A stretch of 64,000 bases of DNA from Wyeomyia smithii (lineage: Eukaryota > Arthropoda > Insecta > Diptera > Culicidae). The translations under genes were made by a program, and so were the position numbers. The number at the start of each line of letters is the position of its first letter. Positions within the stretch are counted from its first letter, which is position 1. This document shows positions 46,801 to 57,737 of the stretch, in pieces. The notes beneath the pieces were generated by a model. That model was not told the DNA's origin, made no database searches, and saw only the letters and a program-made list of their open reading frames with translations. Location of the stretch: the NCBI RefSeq assembly GCF_029784165.1, contig NC_073695.1, positions 57,707,290 to 57,771,289 on the forward strand. Reading direction: 5' to 3'.

Positions 46801-46866
46801 CAACATGGCGACAAATTCTTGATAGAGCACGAGCCACCACGGCTCTCGTTTGATTGGTAAGGTAAG
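43822..46866 (+). mobile_element. Full-length but inactive RTE-clade LINE
   Basis: Flanked by the 12-bp duplication GTACTTTGGGGT (43810-43821 and 46867-46878). It has a short 5' region (CAGCAACTCCTATCCC near 43910, shared with the second RTE copy), endonuclease, RT and a C-terminal domain. The GGTAAGGTAAG tail is the short-repeat ending usual for RTE. At 3045 bp it is close to complete. Several shifts and stops disable it. Confidence 0.9.
43889..46855 (+). pseudogene. RTE ORF: endonuclease and reverse transcriptase, multiply broken
   Basis: Endonuclease: WKLGTWNCRSLNAPGG (about 43965), VVIGDMNAQIGWEEMY (about 44373), NQIDHVLIDGRFF and GSDHYLVAVSLRSKL (about 44665). RT: NNKAAGKEGLSSELLK (about 45383), CPIYKEGDKLECCSYRGISL, QAGFMKARATTDLIFSIRQI, FIDFTAAYDTVDREQLWQI and an intact GFADDFDII (about 46065). 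The C-terminal region ends RRLGNWLNTAQNRATWRQIL. Breaks: TGA at 44201-44203, where relatives have Trp (the same frame continues after it), and frame changes near 45150, 45260, 45590, 46097, 46250 and 46660. Confidence 0.85.
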
Positions 46867-46878
46867 GTACTTTGGGGT

Positions 46879-47232
46879 ACTTTTTTTGACGATTGATTTT
46901 AAATCGAAAGTGTTTTAATTTCTCTAAGGATAAAGAAGCATGACCAAGAAGCCTTTAACTTCTAAATGCGCTACGATATGTATCAATAGTAACATTTGGA
47001 ATGCAGTAGTTACATGCCTCTACCGCTACCATTTGGGCTTTAACTTGGAAAGATAGAGTATAATAAAAAATTAATTTGAAAACTAAGAATTTTTTTTTAA
47101 AAATAACGTGTCTCTTGAATAGTTGAAACCACTTCACAGTAGATGCATTTCATAAACGTATGGGTGAACTTATGAGATTGTTAATATCATTACAGTATGT
47201 CTTAAACATGTATAAATAAATTTAAAATTGGA
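46879..47232. other. Non-coding stretch
   Basis: AT-rich, no gene or element recognised. The CR1-type LINE begins at or shortly before 47233. Confidence 0.5.
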
Positions 47233-47438
47233 TTGGATCCCGCATTCAAAGCTACGGCACTCGACCGTTCTACATGGCTGGAAGGTATTATGTTTCGTGA
47301 GTTTTTAGATTATGGCAGCCAAAAATTTCCCAGACCGTTACCGACGAGCATCATCCCAGGAACAGTTATTCCGTCGATCACCACACAATCAATATCAGCC
47401 CCAACAGCAACACCCACCACATCAAACCCATTTTAAAC

Positions 47439-49184
47439 GTGACGTTCCCGGGACGCAATTCCAACCGCATTATGGAAGCCCCCAAGCCACCCGAATCAGT
47501 CGTGCCTTTTGCTGAGCCCGTTCATCCGAGTCGTCCCGGTCCTGATAGGGAAGGGGAGGGGGTCTTCCAATTGCAATTATCAGGCAAGTACTCTCAAACA
47601 CCGGCTAATACTCTGCCTGATGTATGTTCGCCTTACAGTGCTACGCTTACTAACTCCAATGTGGAATGTGCCGCTGCGATTCCTGCTGAGACATCAAATA
47701 GGTCAACTACCACTGAACCCGACAATCAGCGTACCACGCGCTCATCCAGCAATTGTGCTTCCGACAATATCGCATCGTCAAGGCATCGCTTTTTGACCAT
47801 CTACTACCAGAACGTTAGGGGCCTGCGCACAAAAACGTCTGAGTTGAAGCTAGGATTGTCAAACTGTGAATACGACGCGGTAATACTCACCGAAACATGG
47901 CTTCGGTCCGACATAAGCGATTCGGAACTAACATCAGATTACTCGCTCTTCCGATGTGATCGCAATGAATCTACAAGCACCCTTACGAGAGGCGGTGGTG
48001 TGCTTATTGCAGTTAAATCTACACTACGCTGTACCGAGATTTTGTTAACCGACTGTAGCCAGCTCGAGCAAGTGGCTGTGTGTATAAAGCTACCAGACCG
48101 TTCTCTGCACATCTTCGGTATCTACTTACGACCGAATTCTGACACAACACTATATTGCTCCCACACAGCCGCCGTTCAGTCTGTTTGCGATGAATCGTCA
48201 GCAAGCGATATCGTTTTAATTCTCGGTGATTACAATCTTCCCCAGCTTCAATGGAATTTTGATAATGATATCAATGGATGCATAACAGTTAACGCCTCTA
48301 GCGAGCAAGAACTCGCTTTTTGTGAATCCATTTCTACATGCGGGTTGGTGCAATTGAATTCTTTTTCGAACACGAATGGTAGAACACTCGATCTAGCATT
48401 CACGAGTTCCCCGGTCGATTTTGAAATTTCGCCACCCGTGCTTCCGCTCTTACCAATCGACCTTCACCATCCACCGTTTGAGTTGCAAGTTGATGTGCGT
48501 AGTTCGACGCATGTTGAACTCGGAAACAGCCAGCCAGATTTACTCGATTTTGACTTTAGGAGCTGTGACTTCAGCTCTCTTAATGCTGAATTTTCAACTG
48601 TTAACTGGGTACAGCTGATTGAAGGTCTAACTGTCGACAACGCTGTTCTTTCGTTCTACGACAAGCTGTTCGAAATACTCAATTCGAAGGTGTCACGGCG
48701 TCGTCGCGCTGTTCGTGGAGCCATTAGGAAACCATGGTGGAATGCCGAGCTCAGGAATATGCGCAACAAATTGCGCAAGGCGCGGAAACGATTTTTTCTT
48801 AATAAATCCAATGAGCACCGTGAATTACTTCGCCTTGCAGAAACAGCCTATAAGGAACTAGTTACGGCATGCTATCGAGCCTATTTAAATAAACTACAGT
48901 CGAACCTGAAGCATAATCCTACTGAGTTTTGGAAATTCGTTAAAGAGCAAAAAGCTAGTAATCTCGTGCCGGACGGTGTGTTTTACGGAGAAGCCACTGC
49001 CAACACACACGAAGAAGCCGCAAATCTTTTTTCGTGCTTCTTTGAAAGCGTGTTTAACACTGTGCCTCCCCAGCTCCATCCTAATTGTTTTCAGCACGTA
49101 CTTTCCCACGACATTCGTCTACCGTTTTTCAATTTCTCTCGTGAGGATGTATTCATAGCGCTTACTAAGCTTGAGCTCCTATAG
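47439..49184 (+). pseudogene. CR1-type ORF2, endonuclease part
   Basis: 581 codons. After a low-complexity N-terminus, the APE endonuclease starts near residue 117 (FLTIYYQNVRGLRT). It includes VILTETWLRSDISDS, GGGVLIAVKSTLRC, FGIYLRPNSDT, LILGDYNLPQLQW and DLHHPPFELQVD. A basic linker (KVSRRRRAVRGAIRKPWWN) and a helical region follow. The frame ends at 49184 just where RT should begin. The missing GPDGIP-type block before KKCAESL suggests a small deletion, about 30-45 bases, that also shifted the frame. Otherwise unbroken, so inactivation looks recent. Confidence 0.85.
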
Positions 49185-49186
49185 TA

Positions 49187-50614
49187 TTGAAAAAGTGCGC
49201 CGAGTCGCTAGTTGGTCCGGTAACATTGTTGTTTAATCGATCGCTGGATGAACAAACTTTCCCGACTTTATGGAAGACGGCCAAAATGATACCCGTTCAC
49301 AAATCAGGGAGCACACGAAAAGTTGAAAACTACCGCGGAATATCTATTCTCTGCTGTCTAGGGAAGCTTCTGGAATCTCTGATGCATGAGGTCATGCTAT
49401 CCGCAGTTAAATCGATAATATCGAACGATCAGCACGGTTTCGTCCCGCGTCGCTCTACAACAACTAACTTGCTATGTTACACCAGCGTATTATTTCGGGA
49501 AATTGAATGTCGAAATCAAGTGGACTCGGTATACATCGACTTCTCAAAAGCATTCGATACCGTTCCGCACACCTTCGCAATTGAGAAGCTGAGGCATATG
49601 GGCTTCCCCGATTGGATATCCGACTGGTTAATGTCGTACTTGACCGGTAGAAGCGCATTCGTCCAGGTGAACTCTACACGCTCTAGAAAGTTCGACATCC
49701 CGTCTGGAGTTCCACAGGGTAGTGTACTGGGACCGCTGATTTTCGTGCTTTTCATTAACGACTTGTGTCAACGAATTTCTTCTGCAAAGCTGCTTTTCGC
49801 CGATGACCTGAAAATTTTCCGAATAATTAAGTCCATGTTGGATTGTATTTGCTTGCAAAAAGACATCGATATACTTTCACGTTGGTGCAAAGAGAACGGG
49901 ATGCGTGTGAACATCAACAAATGCAAGGTGATCACTTTCAGTCGCTGTCATAATTTGATTAGTCATCAGTACAACATCGACACAACTCCACTGGACCGTG
50001 TGCAGTCTATCCGTGACTTGGGCTTCATTATCGATTCTAAGCTCCGCTTCAACCAACACATCTCCGCCATTACCGCTAAAGCTTTTTCGATCCTCGGATT
50101 CATTCGCTGCAATGCTTCACAGTTTACTGACGTGTACGCGCTTAAGGCACTATACTGTGCTTTAGTACGCAGTGTTCTGGAGTACGCTGCTCCCATATGG
50201 GCCCTGTACCATCAAGTTATTCGCATTGAGCGAGTTCAAAAATGTTTTTTACGTTTTGCTCTTCGTCACCTACCGTGGAATGACCCTGTACATCTGCCCG
50301 ACTACTCGCAACGATGTCGTTTGATTGACCTGGAATTGCTGTCAACAAGACGAATAAAACTTCAACGATTGTTTGTTTTCGACGTCCTAACGAACAATAT
50401 TGACTGCTCAGACCTTCTCCTGCTAATTCAAATAAATGTTCCTCAGCGCCGGTTGCGATACTGGACAATGATCTCCATACCCGGGCACAGGACAAGCTAT
50501 GGTTATAACAATCCGCTCAGTTCCTGCCTAAGAGGATTCAATGACGTCAGTGATTTATTTGACTTTAACTTAACCAAAAATAGTTTTAAAAATAGAATTA
50601 AAAATATAGCATAA
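49187..50614 (+). pseudogene. CR1-type ORF2, reverse transcriptase part
   Basis: 475 codons, open from just after the deletion to the natural end. RT blocks: KMIPVHKSGSTRKVENYRGI, NDQHGFVPRRSTTTNLL, VYIDFSKAFDTVPH, IPSGVPQGSVLGPLIFVLFI and the catalytic LLFADDLKIF. The C-terminal region includes LKALYCALVRSVLEYAAPIW and RIERVQKCFLRFALRHLPW, then a basic end. No internal stops. Confidence 0.85.
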
Positions 50615-50906
50615 GACAAACCAGTCTGTACGATATGATCGAAGACGATGAACAAATAAACAAATAAACATATCAGCACATAGAGGTGGTTCAATAAGAA
50701 ATCCCCTTTTTTGATTTTTGTTTATGGAATGTTGCACTGTGCGGCGCTCTGGAACCACGAGATGTATCTGTGGGACGGGGGACGTTTGAATTATTATTTG
50801 AATTTTTGTTGAGAGTTTCTGCTAACTAGGCGTTTGGACTCAGCGAGTTTGGAATGATAAACACAAATTATTCTTACTTACTTTACTTTTTTGGCTAACG
50901 GACCGT

Positions 50907-52990
50907 TCACCGGTCCAGGGCCGAACGAATAAGAGATGTCCATCTTCTTCTGTCTTGAGCAGCCGTTCTCCAGTCTCCTCGTACACCAGCAGATCGTGCA
51001 TCTTCTTCCACCGCGCACATCCACCGCGTGCGAGGCCTACCACGGAGTCGACGGCCTCTTCCTGGTTCTCTACTGAAGATAGTTTTGGCGGCTCTCTCGT
51101 CAGGCATCCTGGCTACATGTCCAGCCCACTGCAGCCTGCCCCGCTGTATTACCTTCACTATATCAGCATGTTTGTATACCTGGTACAACTCGTGATTCAT
51201 GCGTCTGCGCCACACTCCGTCTTCCAGTTTACCGCCAAGTATCGATCGCAGAATTTTACGCTCAAAAGCTCCGAGCACTCGTCGATCAGCTTCCTTCAGC
51301 GTCCATGCTTCATGTCCGTAAAGGGCCACCGGGAGTATCAGCGTCCTATACAGCGCTAGTTTTGTGCGAGTTTGCAAACTACGGGACCTTAGCTGGTTAC
51401 GCAGTCCGTAGAAAGCCCTGTTCGCAGCTGCAACTCGTTGTTTCACTTCACGGCTCATATCGTTGTCACATGTCACAAGCGTACCAAGATAAACGAATTC
51501 GTCAACCACTTCAAATCGTTCCCCATCTATCTCCACCTCAGCACCAACACCACGGGGATTCCCACGCTCTCTGTCAGCTACCATGTACTTCGTTTTGGCA
51601 GAGTTAATGACAAGTCCCAATCTCGCTGCTTCTCTCTTAAAAGGTACGAAGGCCTCCTCCACGGCCTTACGGTTGATACCGATGATATCGACGTTGTCCG
51701 CAAAGCCAAGAAGCATGTGAGATTTTGTGATGATCGTACCGTTTCTTTCGAGGTTTGCTCTTCGTACTGCACCCTCAAGAGCGATGTTAAACAGTAGGTT
51801 GGAGAGCGCATCCCCCTGCTTCAGTCCATCCAACGTTACGAACGCGGCTGATGTCTCGCCAGTGTAATACGACTCAGCTTTATTAGTTTCGCAGGGAAAC
51901 CGTGTTCCAGCATGATCTGCCACAGCTCGTTTCTTTTCACTGAGTCGTATGCCGCCCTGAAGTCCACAAAAAGATGGTGAGTCGATAAGTTGTACTCCCG
52001 GAACTTATCGAGGATCTGTCGCAGGGTGAAAATTTGATCCGTCGTGGAACGCCCTTGTCGGAAACCAGCCTGGTATTCGCCAACAAAAGATTCCGCTAGC
52101 GGTCTCAATCTGAAGAACAGGATACGGGAGAGCACTTTATATGCGGAGTTGAGCAACGTTATCCCTCGGTAGTTGCCACAATCCAATCGATGGCCCTTCT
52201 TATAGATAGGGCATATGAGGCCTTCCAACCAGTCGTTCGGCATTTGTTCGTCCGCCCAGATTCTTAGTATTATCTGGTGGACCGCATAGTACAGCCGCTC
52301 GCTTCCCGCTTTTAGAAGTTCGGCCGGGATACCGTCCTTCCCAGCGGCCTTGCCGTTTTTCAGCTCACTAATCGCCTTTTTCACCTCCTCCTGTGTTGGT
52401 GGCTCCACAGCTTGTTCGTCACTCATAATCGTCATCCTGTTCCTGCTCTGCTCATCCGGCACCTCACCGTTCAATAGCGCCTGAAAATGCTCCTTCCACC
52501 TGGCTGCAACCGTCGGTTTATCAGTAAGCAGGTTGCCGTCCTTGTCATTACACATGACCGGCACCGGGAAATTCCTGCTTCTGACTCTGTTGACAGTTCT
52601 ATAGAATCTCCGCACGTCGTTTTGAGCATAGCTGTCCTCTGCGCTGGCGAGCACCTGCTCCTCGTACTCGCGCTTCTTCCGACGGTGGGTTCTATTTCCA
52701 GCAGCTCTTGCCACCCTGTACCTCTCTCTGTTCTGACGCGTAGCCGCAGTGAGCATGCGGCTCCTGGCACGGTTCTTCTCATCTGTCGCTCTCTGGCACT
52801 CGGCATCGAACCAGCCGTTAGGCTGCCTTCCACGCGTCGTACCTACCACCTCTCTCGCAGTCGTTTCGATGGCGCCGTGAATACTGCTCCACAGCCCATT
52901 TATGTCTTCCACTCCTTCCTCCTGCTGTTCTGCGATCCGTTGATCCAGCTCTCCAGGTTGGCAAATGGCTGGACACGTGTAACTTGAGAC
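50907..52990 (-). pseudogene. RTE reverse transcriptase half, minus strand
   Basis: From 52990 leftward: GELDQRIAEQQEEGVEDING, then ELKNGKAAGKDGIPAELLKA, CPIYKKGHRLDCGNYRGITL, YQAGFRQGRSTTDQIFTLRQ and HHLFVDFRAAYDSVKRNELW. A frame change near 51870 follows, then LDGLKQGDALSNLLFNIALE. The catalytic box reads GFADNVDII: the second Asp is replaced by Asn (codon 51693-51695), which would abolish catalysis. The C-terminal region (YLGTLVTCDND, RRRMNHELY, RGRPRTRWMCAVEEDARSAG) runs to LIRSALDR at 50907. Confidence 0.9.
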
Positions 52991-53198
52991 CCTAATGTGG
53001 CCATTCACCTGTGTCCAGCAACTCCTATCCCAACCTCCACGTGGTGCCGACCGGAATACGAGTAACCTTAGCGGAGATCGGGTAACCAACCCCGGTGGAA
53101 ACTATGGTCGTATGCTGACTGGGAAGGGGGTCGTACGCGGCTGTATCCCCATAGGGGCGGCGTACAACAGCGTCTGACCCGGAGCGGGCGGCTGAATT

Positions 53199-54240
53199 AT
53201 GGAATGCTGTATCCCGCCAGTTACACCTGAGATGGCAGCCCCATCAGCAGGATGTAGGTATCGCGACCCTGGTAAGGTAGCATACCGAAACCTTTCATCA
53301 ACCACGAACAACGATTTTAGAAATACGGAACGGATCAATCGGCAAAGACCTAGGCTACGAACACGGAAAAAGATTAAGGTAAACGATTGGAAATTGGGTA
53401 CTTGGAACGTCCGATCTCTCAATGAACCGGCACGGGCTGGCTTGCTTGCTCGAGAACTACAGCGGCAGGGAGTCGAAATCGCAGCGATTCAGGAGGTTCG
53501 GTGGCCAAATTCCGGAGAAAGGGAATTCCGTGCAGTAGACCCTATTGCATGCACTTCTTTCAAGTACCACATCTACTACAGTGGCGGCAAAGCAGCGGAA
53601 CGGGGCGTCGGTTTCGTAGTGCTGGGAAATCAGAAAACAAGAGTCATCCGGTGGAGGCCCGTAGATGACCGTATATGCGTGTTGAGGATTAAGGGCAAAT
53701 TCTTCAACTACAGTTTAATCAACACCTACGCACCGACAAACGACAAATCCGATGAAGTCAAAGATGAGTTCTATGACAAGCTTGAGCGAGTCTATGACGA
53801 GTGCCCAAAACACGACGTAAAAGTCGTCATCGGAGACGCAAACGCACAGGTTGGGAGGGAGGAATTCTTCCGTCCGGTCATTGGAAGGCATAGCCTCCAC
53901 TCGTCAACCAATGAAAACGGCCTGAGGCTGATAAACTTTGCCGCGGCCAGAGGAATGGCCATATGTAGCTCCTATTTTCCACGTTTGAATATTCGGAAAC
54001 ACACCTGGAGGCATCCAAATGGAGAAGCCTGCTCCCAGATCGATCACTTACTGATTGACGGTCGGCACTTTTCGGATGTTACTGATGTTAGGTCTTTTCG
54101 GGGACCAAACATTGACTCTGACCATTATCTCGTCGTTTGTAAGATCCGCGCACGGTTGTCGAGCGTGCTGAAATCTCGCACAGAGAGGACGACGCGTTTC
54201 AACATTCAGCGGTTGAAAGCTGATGGCGTGGCAGCAGAAC
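53199..54240 (+). pseudogene. RTE endonuclease half, inverted relative to RT
   Basis: Starts MECCIPPVTPEMAAPSAG and carries the APE endonuclease blocks WKLGTWNVRSLNEPARAG, AAIQEVRWPNSGERE, VVIGDANAQVGREEFF, CSQIDHLLIDGRHFSD and DSDHYLVVCKIRARL without a stop. It ends at KADGVAAE, where the insertion boundary cuts it. The region it should join lies on the opposite strand near 52960. Confidence 0.9.
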
Positions 54241-54254
54241 ACACAAATTATTCT

Positions 54255-54402
54255 ATTGACATTTAAACACGTTGGGTACATAAAACCTTCGACTCCCTAC
54301 GTTACTACACTAGCGCACTGATATGTAAAGATAAATGTCTCAGCGTAAAATAGGATATCGAGATTTTTTCAAGAATTTGTGTTATTGAACGTTACTTGTT
54401 TG
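54255..54402. other. Short unique stretch between RTE and SINE
   Basis: No feature recognised. Confidence 0.5.
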
Positions 54403-54417
54403 TTCATTCTTTTGAAT

Positions 54418-54621
54418 TCTTTTGAAACTTTTCCAACTGGTACTGAGTTACGATGCTGGTCTAACAGTCGTCGTAGGTCCGAGTCTCGGCTCGAGAGAGA
54501 CTGTGGGATCGCAGCGCTAGTCCCGCAATTGCCCTGTACAAATAACAGCTGCAAAATCTGTGTACCTATAATAAAAAGAAAGTCAAGTTTCGAGTCGGAA
54601 TGTAGCACTAAGGCTTTGCTT
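54418..54621 (+). mobile_element. tRNA-derived SINE with 15-bp target duplication
   Basis: About 204 bp flanked by TTCATTCTTTTGAAT (54403-54417 and 54622-54636). The head has a tRNA-like pol III B box, GGTCCGAGTCTCGGC at 54476-54490, and a weaker A-box-like ATGCTGG upstream. The body ends GAATGTAGCACTAAGGCTTT. A 5'-truncated copy lies at 25233-25301 on the other strand. I do not assign it to a named family. Confidence 0.75.
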
Positions 54622-55608
54622 TTCATTCTTTTGAATAATATTTTCGAGAACATATTGAGAAAATGTTGCCTCTATAAACGCCAGCAAGTGTTCTTTTTGT
54701 ACCAGCATTGATAAAAGCGAAAGCTAATCCCGACATCTAAAAGTTCTGAAACAACACTAATTTACTAACAAATTTTCAATTAATTGTTGCTAATTAAGAC
54801 ATTTTTGTTCATAGTTTGTTCATTGTGATATATTTTGCAATATAAAAAATTTTATTCTTTGCATTATTTGATCGTTGACGTTTAAATCATCATTAGCATT
54901 TTTTGGAAATGGTTTAAAAAGATAATATTTAAATTACACAGTGCAAAAATTTTTTTGCCTTGGCTTCTATGTATGTTTTTTGATGAAGTTTGATGCAAAA
55001 CCAAATTTTCCCGAGTTTGAACATATATCAACTTAAGGGGCAACAATGGCGCCATTTTGCATTTTCGAGAAATCGGAAATTTTCGATGTTTTTTCGACGC
55101 TATTTTGTTTTAAGACAAAATATCAAAATTCTAAGAGTTTGTCCACATATTAGCATCTTCTCACCCATCTTAAAAAAAAGACAGATCCTAAATCGGACAA
55201 AAACTGAGCTCAAAACGGTGATTCTACGAAACCGGTTTTGGCATGGTTTTAGTATATTTCACGAATATGTCTTAGCGTTAATGGTTATGCGCTGATATCT
55301 AAAAGTGGTAGTCAAATTATATCTTATATTGAGTTAAAAAGTCTCAGAAATCGATTGGTAGGTGTCTGATCTACGTAAAATGTCAGCAACATGTCGATTT
55401 CGCCCCGATTCCCCTACAATACTAAAATTGGTTCATCTCGACGTTAGATGAACTTATTTGAAATCTGTTTAATGTAATATCGAGAGTGCAAGAGATACTC
55501 AAAGATACAATAACAGTGTGTCTTTACATGATCCTCCCCTTTTGGCGGGGAGGGTGTCGCATTTAACTTTATCGTAGACGCAATGATGCTGTCTCATAGC
55601 TGAAGCGA

Positions 55609-55664
55609 TTGATTGATTGATTTCTTTTTAAGGGACTTTAACCCCAAACGGTCATTCGTCCCTA
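55609..55664 (-). mobile_element. 56-bp LINE tail inserted in the fold-back core
   Basis: ATAGCTGAAGCGA flanks both sides (55596-55608 and 55665-55677), a 13-bp target duplication. On the minus strand the insert reads ATTAGGGACGAATGACCGTT, continues with GGGTTAAAGTCCC and ends in an ATCA-type short repeat, as expected for an extremely 5'-truncated non-LTR element. Confidence 0.7.
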
Positions 55665-55852
55665 ATAGCTGAAGCGAGAATTATATGTTTGACCGGTCCT
55701 GGCAGAAGAGGGATGATCATGTAATGACAAATTGTTATTGTACACTTACACTTTAGATATTACACGCTTACACTTTAGATATTACATAAAATAGATTTCA
55801 AATAAGTTCATCTAACGTCGAGATTAACCTATTTTAGTATTGTAGGGGAATT

Positions 55853-55949
55853 CCCAAGTAACAAAACGGGTTTTATCAAAGTTTTATAGCGCTATTTTGG
55901 CTTTATTGAGCGCTATAAAACTTTGATAAAACCAATATTGTTACTAGGG
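55853..55949. mobile_element. 97-bp palindromic MITE in the right arm
   Basis: CCCAAGTAACAAAACGGGTT at the left pairs with AACCAATATTGTTACTAGGG at the right. The inner GTTTTATCAAAGTTTTATAG pairs with CTATAAAACTTTGATAAAAC. The homologous position in the left arm (near 55410) lacks it, giving an empty-site comparison within the same element. Confidence 0.8.
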
Positions 55950-56553
55950 TTGATTGTTGCTGTAATTGATATGTTGCTGACAATTTACGTGGATCAGACA
56001 CCAACCAGTCGATTTCTGAGACTTTTTTACTTAATATAAGACATAATTTGACTACCACTTTCAGATATCAGCGCATTACCAATAATGCTCAGACATACTC
56101 GATATTATTTTGCTTTGTGAAATATACTAAAACCATGCCAAAACCGTTTTCGTAGAATCACCGTTTAGAACTTAGTTTTTGTCCGATTTAAAATCTGTTT
56201 TTTTTTAAAGATGGGTAAGAAGATGTGGACAAACTCTTAGAATTTTAATATTTGGTCTTAAAACAAAATGGCGTCAAAAAAATATCGAAAATTTTCAAAT
56301 TCTCGAAAATTCAAAATGGCGCCATTGTTGCCCCTCAAGTTCAAATATGTTCAAACTCGGTAAATTTGGTTTTGCATCAAAATACACAAAAAATTATATA
56401 TAGAAACCAAGGCAGAAAAAAAAGTTAATTTTTGTTGCACTGTGTTATCATAATGAATACCTACAGATAAAAAAAATTAAATTCGTTACATTCATTCAAT
56501 ATCTAGCAAGGCTCTGTAGATATAAATTAATGTGACTCATGATCACTTATCAA

Positions 56554-57440
56554 CTATTTGAGGCCGAGGCTATCAATCCCAGCGCGACATATTCCAGCAG
56601 ATAGTCCACAAGCCAATCGTCTGATGGAACCTTGAAAAAATAGCAAATTCTAAAAAAGAAAATAAACAAAACCATAAATCGAATATTTAATACACAACAT
56701 GAACAAAACATGCTTACTATTAGGCTGACAGCACCCAGCAGAGTAGCTTTTACGGCGACATCCAAGTCGCCCGGGAAATTGATAGTAAAATCATCAAAAT
56801 CGGCAAACGTATCGCAAACAAATCCCGCGTAGTGCTTGGTGATGTTGCCTATTCGAGCATCGTTCGGAGCAACGATTTCGTAGTTTACATCGGTGAAGCA
56901 GGCAAAGTTAAGTGATGGACCGTTAATTTTTAATACCACACTCTCTTCGGCGTTCAAAATGGTGAAGCGAGATGTCCACCAGGACCATTCCTGTTGGACG
57001 ACACCCAAAACCGCACCGTTTGGACCAAGAACGGTCAGCCGTTCTCTACTGAACGGCAATGGATAGCAGCAACACGGCATACAGCAGTTGAGTACGCAGC
57101 GTCCTTCCCGTTGAAACTTCAGAGCAACGGCACCGTTTGCCGTAAGTAGCGTTGATCTAGTGCGAAAGCCTTGTGGAATACAGTTGCGTTCGCAACAGTT
57201 TTCATCCTCCCGTAGGAGGTAGATAAGCGTGTTGAGTTGATTCGCCAGTTCGAATCGAATCGGCATTTCAATACCGCAGACGATCTGTAGCCATTCGACA
57301 GATTGTTTAAATTTGATCCTGTCGATTGCAATCAGGGGAAATAGTGCTTCGTGGTTGCTGTCGGGTTGCATTTTGAGATGAGCGATATCCGAGACCGGTT
57401 GAGAGCTTATCGGTGCCGTACCCGGCGCGTATGGTGGAGG
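56554..57440 (-). CDS. Phospholipid scramblase family protein, 5' exon(s) not found
   Basis: Two exons on the minus strand: 57440-56718 and 56649-56554, with a 68-bp GT-AG intron (donor GTAAGC at 56717). The first exon is open upstream of ATG 57369-57371 with PPPYAPGTAP, the Pro-rich N-terminus usual in scramblases. An acceptor AG at 57441-57442 suggests the true start is in an upstream exon. Landmarks: a Cys-rich, palmitoylation-type NCCMPCCCYPLPF; WWTSRFTILNA; the calcium-binding-like DFDDFTINFPGDLD; and a C-terminal hydrophobic segment KATLLGAVSLI continuing NLLFF across the splice. These membrane proteins are linked to calcium-dependent lipid movement and signalling. No stops or shifts, so probably functional. 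The spliced frame fits the family better than the unspliced one. Confidence 0.85.
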
Positions 57441-57442
57441 CT

Positions 57443-57733
57443 TTAACGAGAACAGTTATGTTTAGATTTCAATTACAAGGTTTTAAACGCCGCAAAGGCT
57501 TTTTGAATTTTTACAAAATTTTCTCATTTTTTGTGAAACATTTGTTCCAGTTTGTTTATCAACTACTTTGAATGTTGATTTTTTTTCTTATTGTATAAAG
57601 TATGTTGTTGTTGGTTTCAAGCCTCCCAGGCGGCCAGAAAAATAATGTGTTTAATACTGATATGAAAGAAACTCAATGAGGTTCATTGAAATAGAGTGCA
57701 TCATTTTCAATCAGGATATAATGAAATAATGAC
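57443..57733. other. Intergenic or intronic sequence upstream of the scramblase exon
   Basis: No coding exon recognised. If the scramblase has a 5' exon to the right, this and the following MITE lie in its intron. Confidence 0.4.
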
Positions 57734-57737
57734 TTCA

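Larger units (their letters stand above)
47233..50670 (+). mobile_element. CR1-clade (T1/Q-like) LINE
   Basis: The endonuclease wording (YYQNVRGLRTKTSELK) and RT wording (YIDFSKAFDTVPH, LLFADDLKIF) fit the CR1 group, to which mosquito T1 and Q belong. The 3' end is an AAATAAAC-type short repeat at about 50651-50670. A Pro/Thr/Ser-rich frame at 47233-47436 may be the end of ORF1, so the copy is 5'-truncated. No target duplication was identified. Exact clade is inferred from motifs. Confidence 0.75.
50875..54240 (-). mobile_element. RTE LINE with an inverted 5' half (twin-priming structure)
   Basis: The 14-bp duplication ACACAAATTATTCT lies at 50861-50874 and 54241-54254 and bounds one insertion of 3366 bp. 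The RT half reads on the minus strand (53000 down to 50907). The endonuclease half reads on the plus strand (53199-54240) and breaks exactly at the right duplication. The 5' untranslated region, with CAGCAACTCCTATCCC near 53017, abuts the RT half. This is the product expected of twin priming during target-primed reverse transcription, as described for L1. Confidence 0.9.
54937..56444. mobile_element. 1.5-kb fold-back element with >500-bp inverted arms
   Basis: The left arm (54937 to about 55480) and right arm (about 55790 to 56444) are long, fairly well matched inverted repeats. They include GCCTTGGCTTCTATGTAT near the ends, ATGGCGCCATTTTG-type sequence and the stretch ATCGATTGGTAGGTGTCTG deep inside. 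Terminal bases are CACAGTGCAA / TTGCACTGTG. TTA flanks both ends (54934-54936 and 56445-56447), a 3-bp duplication that would fit PIF/Harbinger or CMC-type elements. Two insertions lie inside (55609-55664 and 55853-55949). No transposase. Confidence 0.9.

Noticed and set aside
47439..50614. Two long frames considered as host genes
   Set aside because: Their motifs are an APE endonuclease and a LINE reverse transcriptase, so they belong to a CR1-type element.
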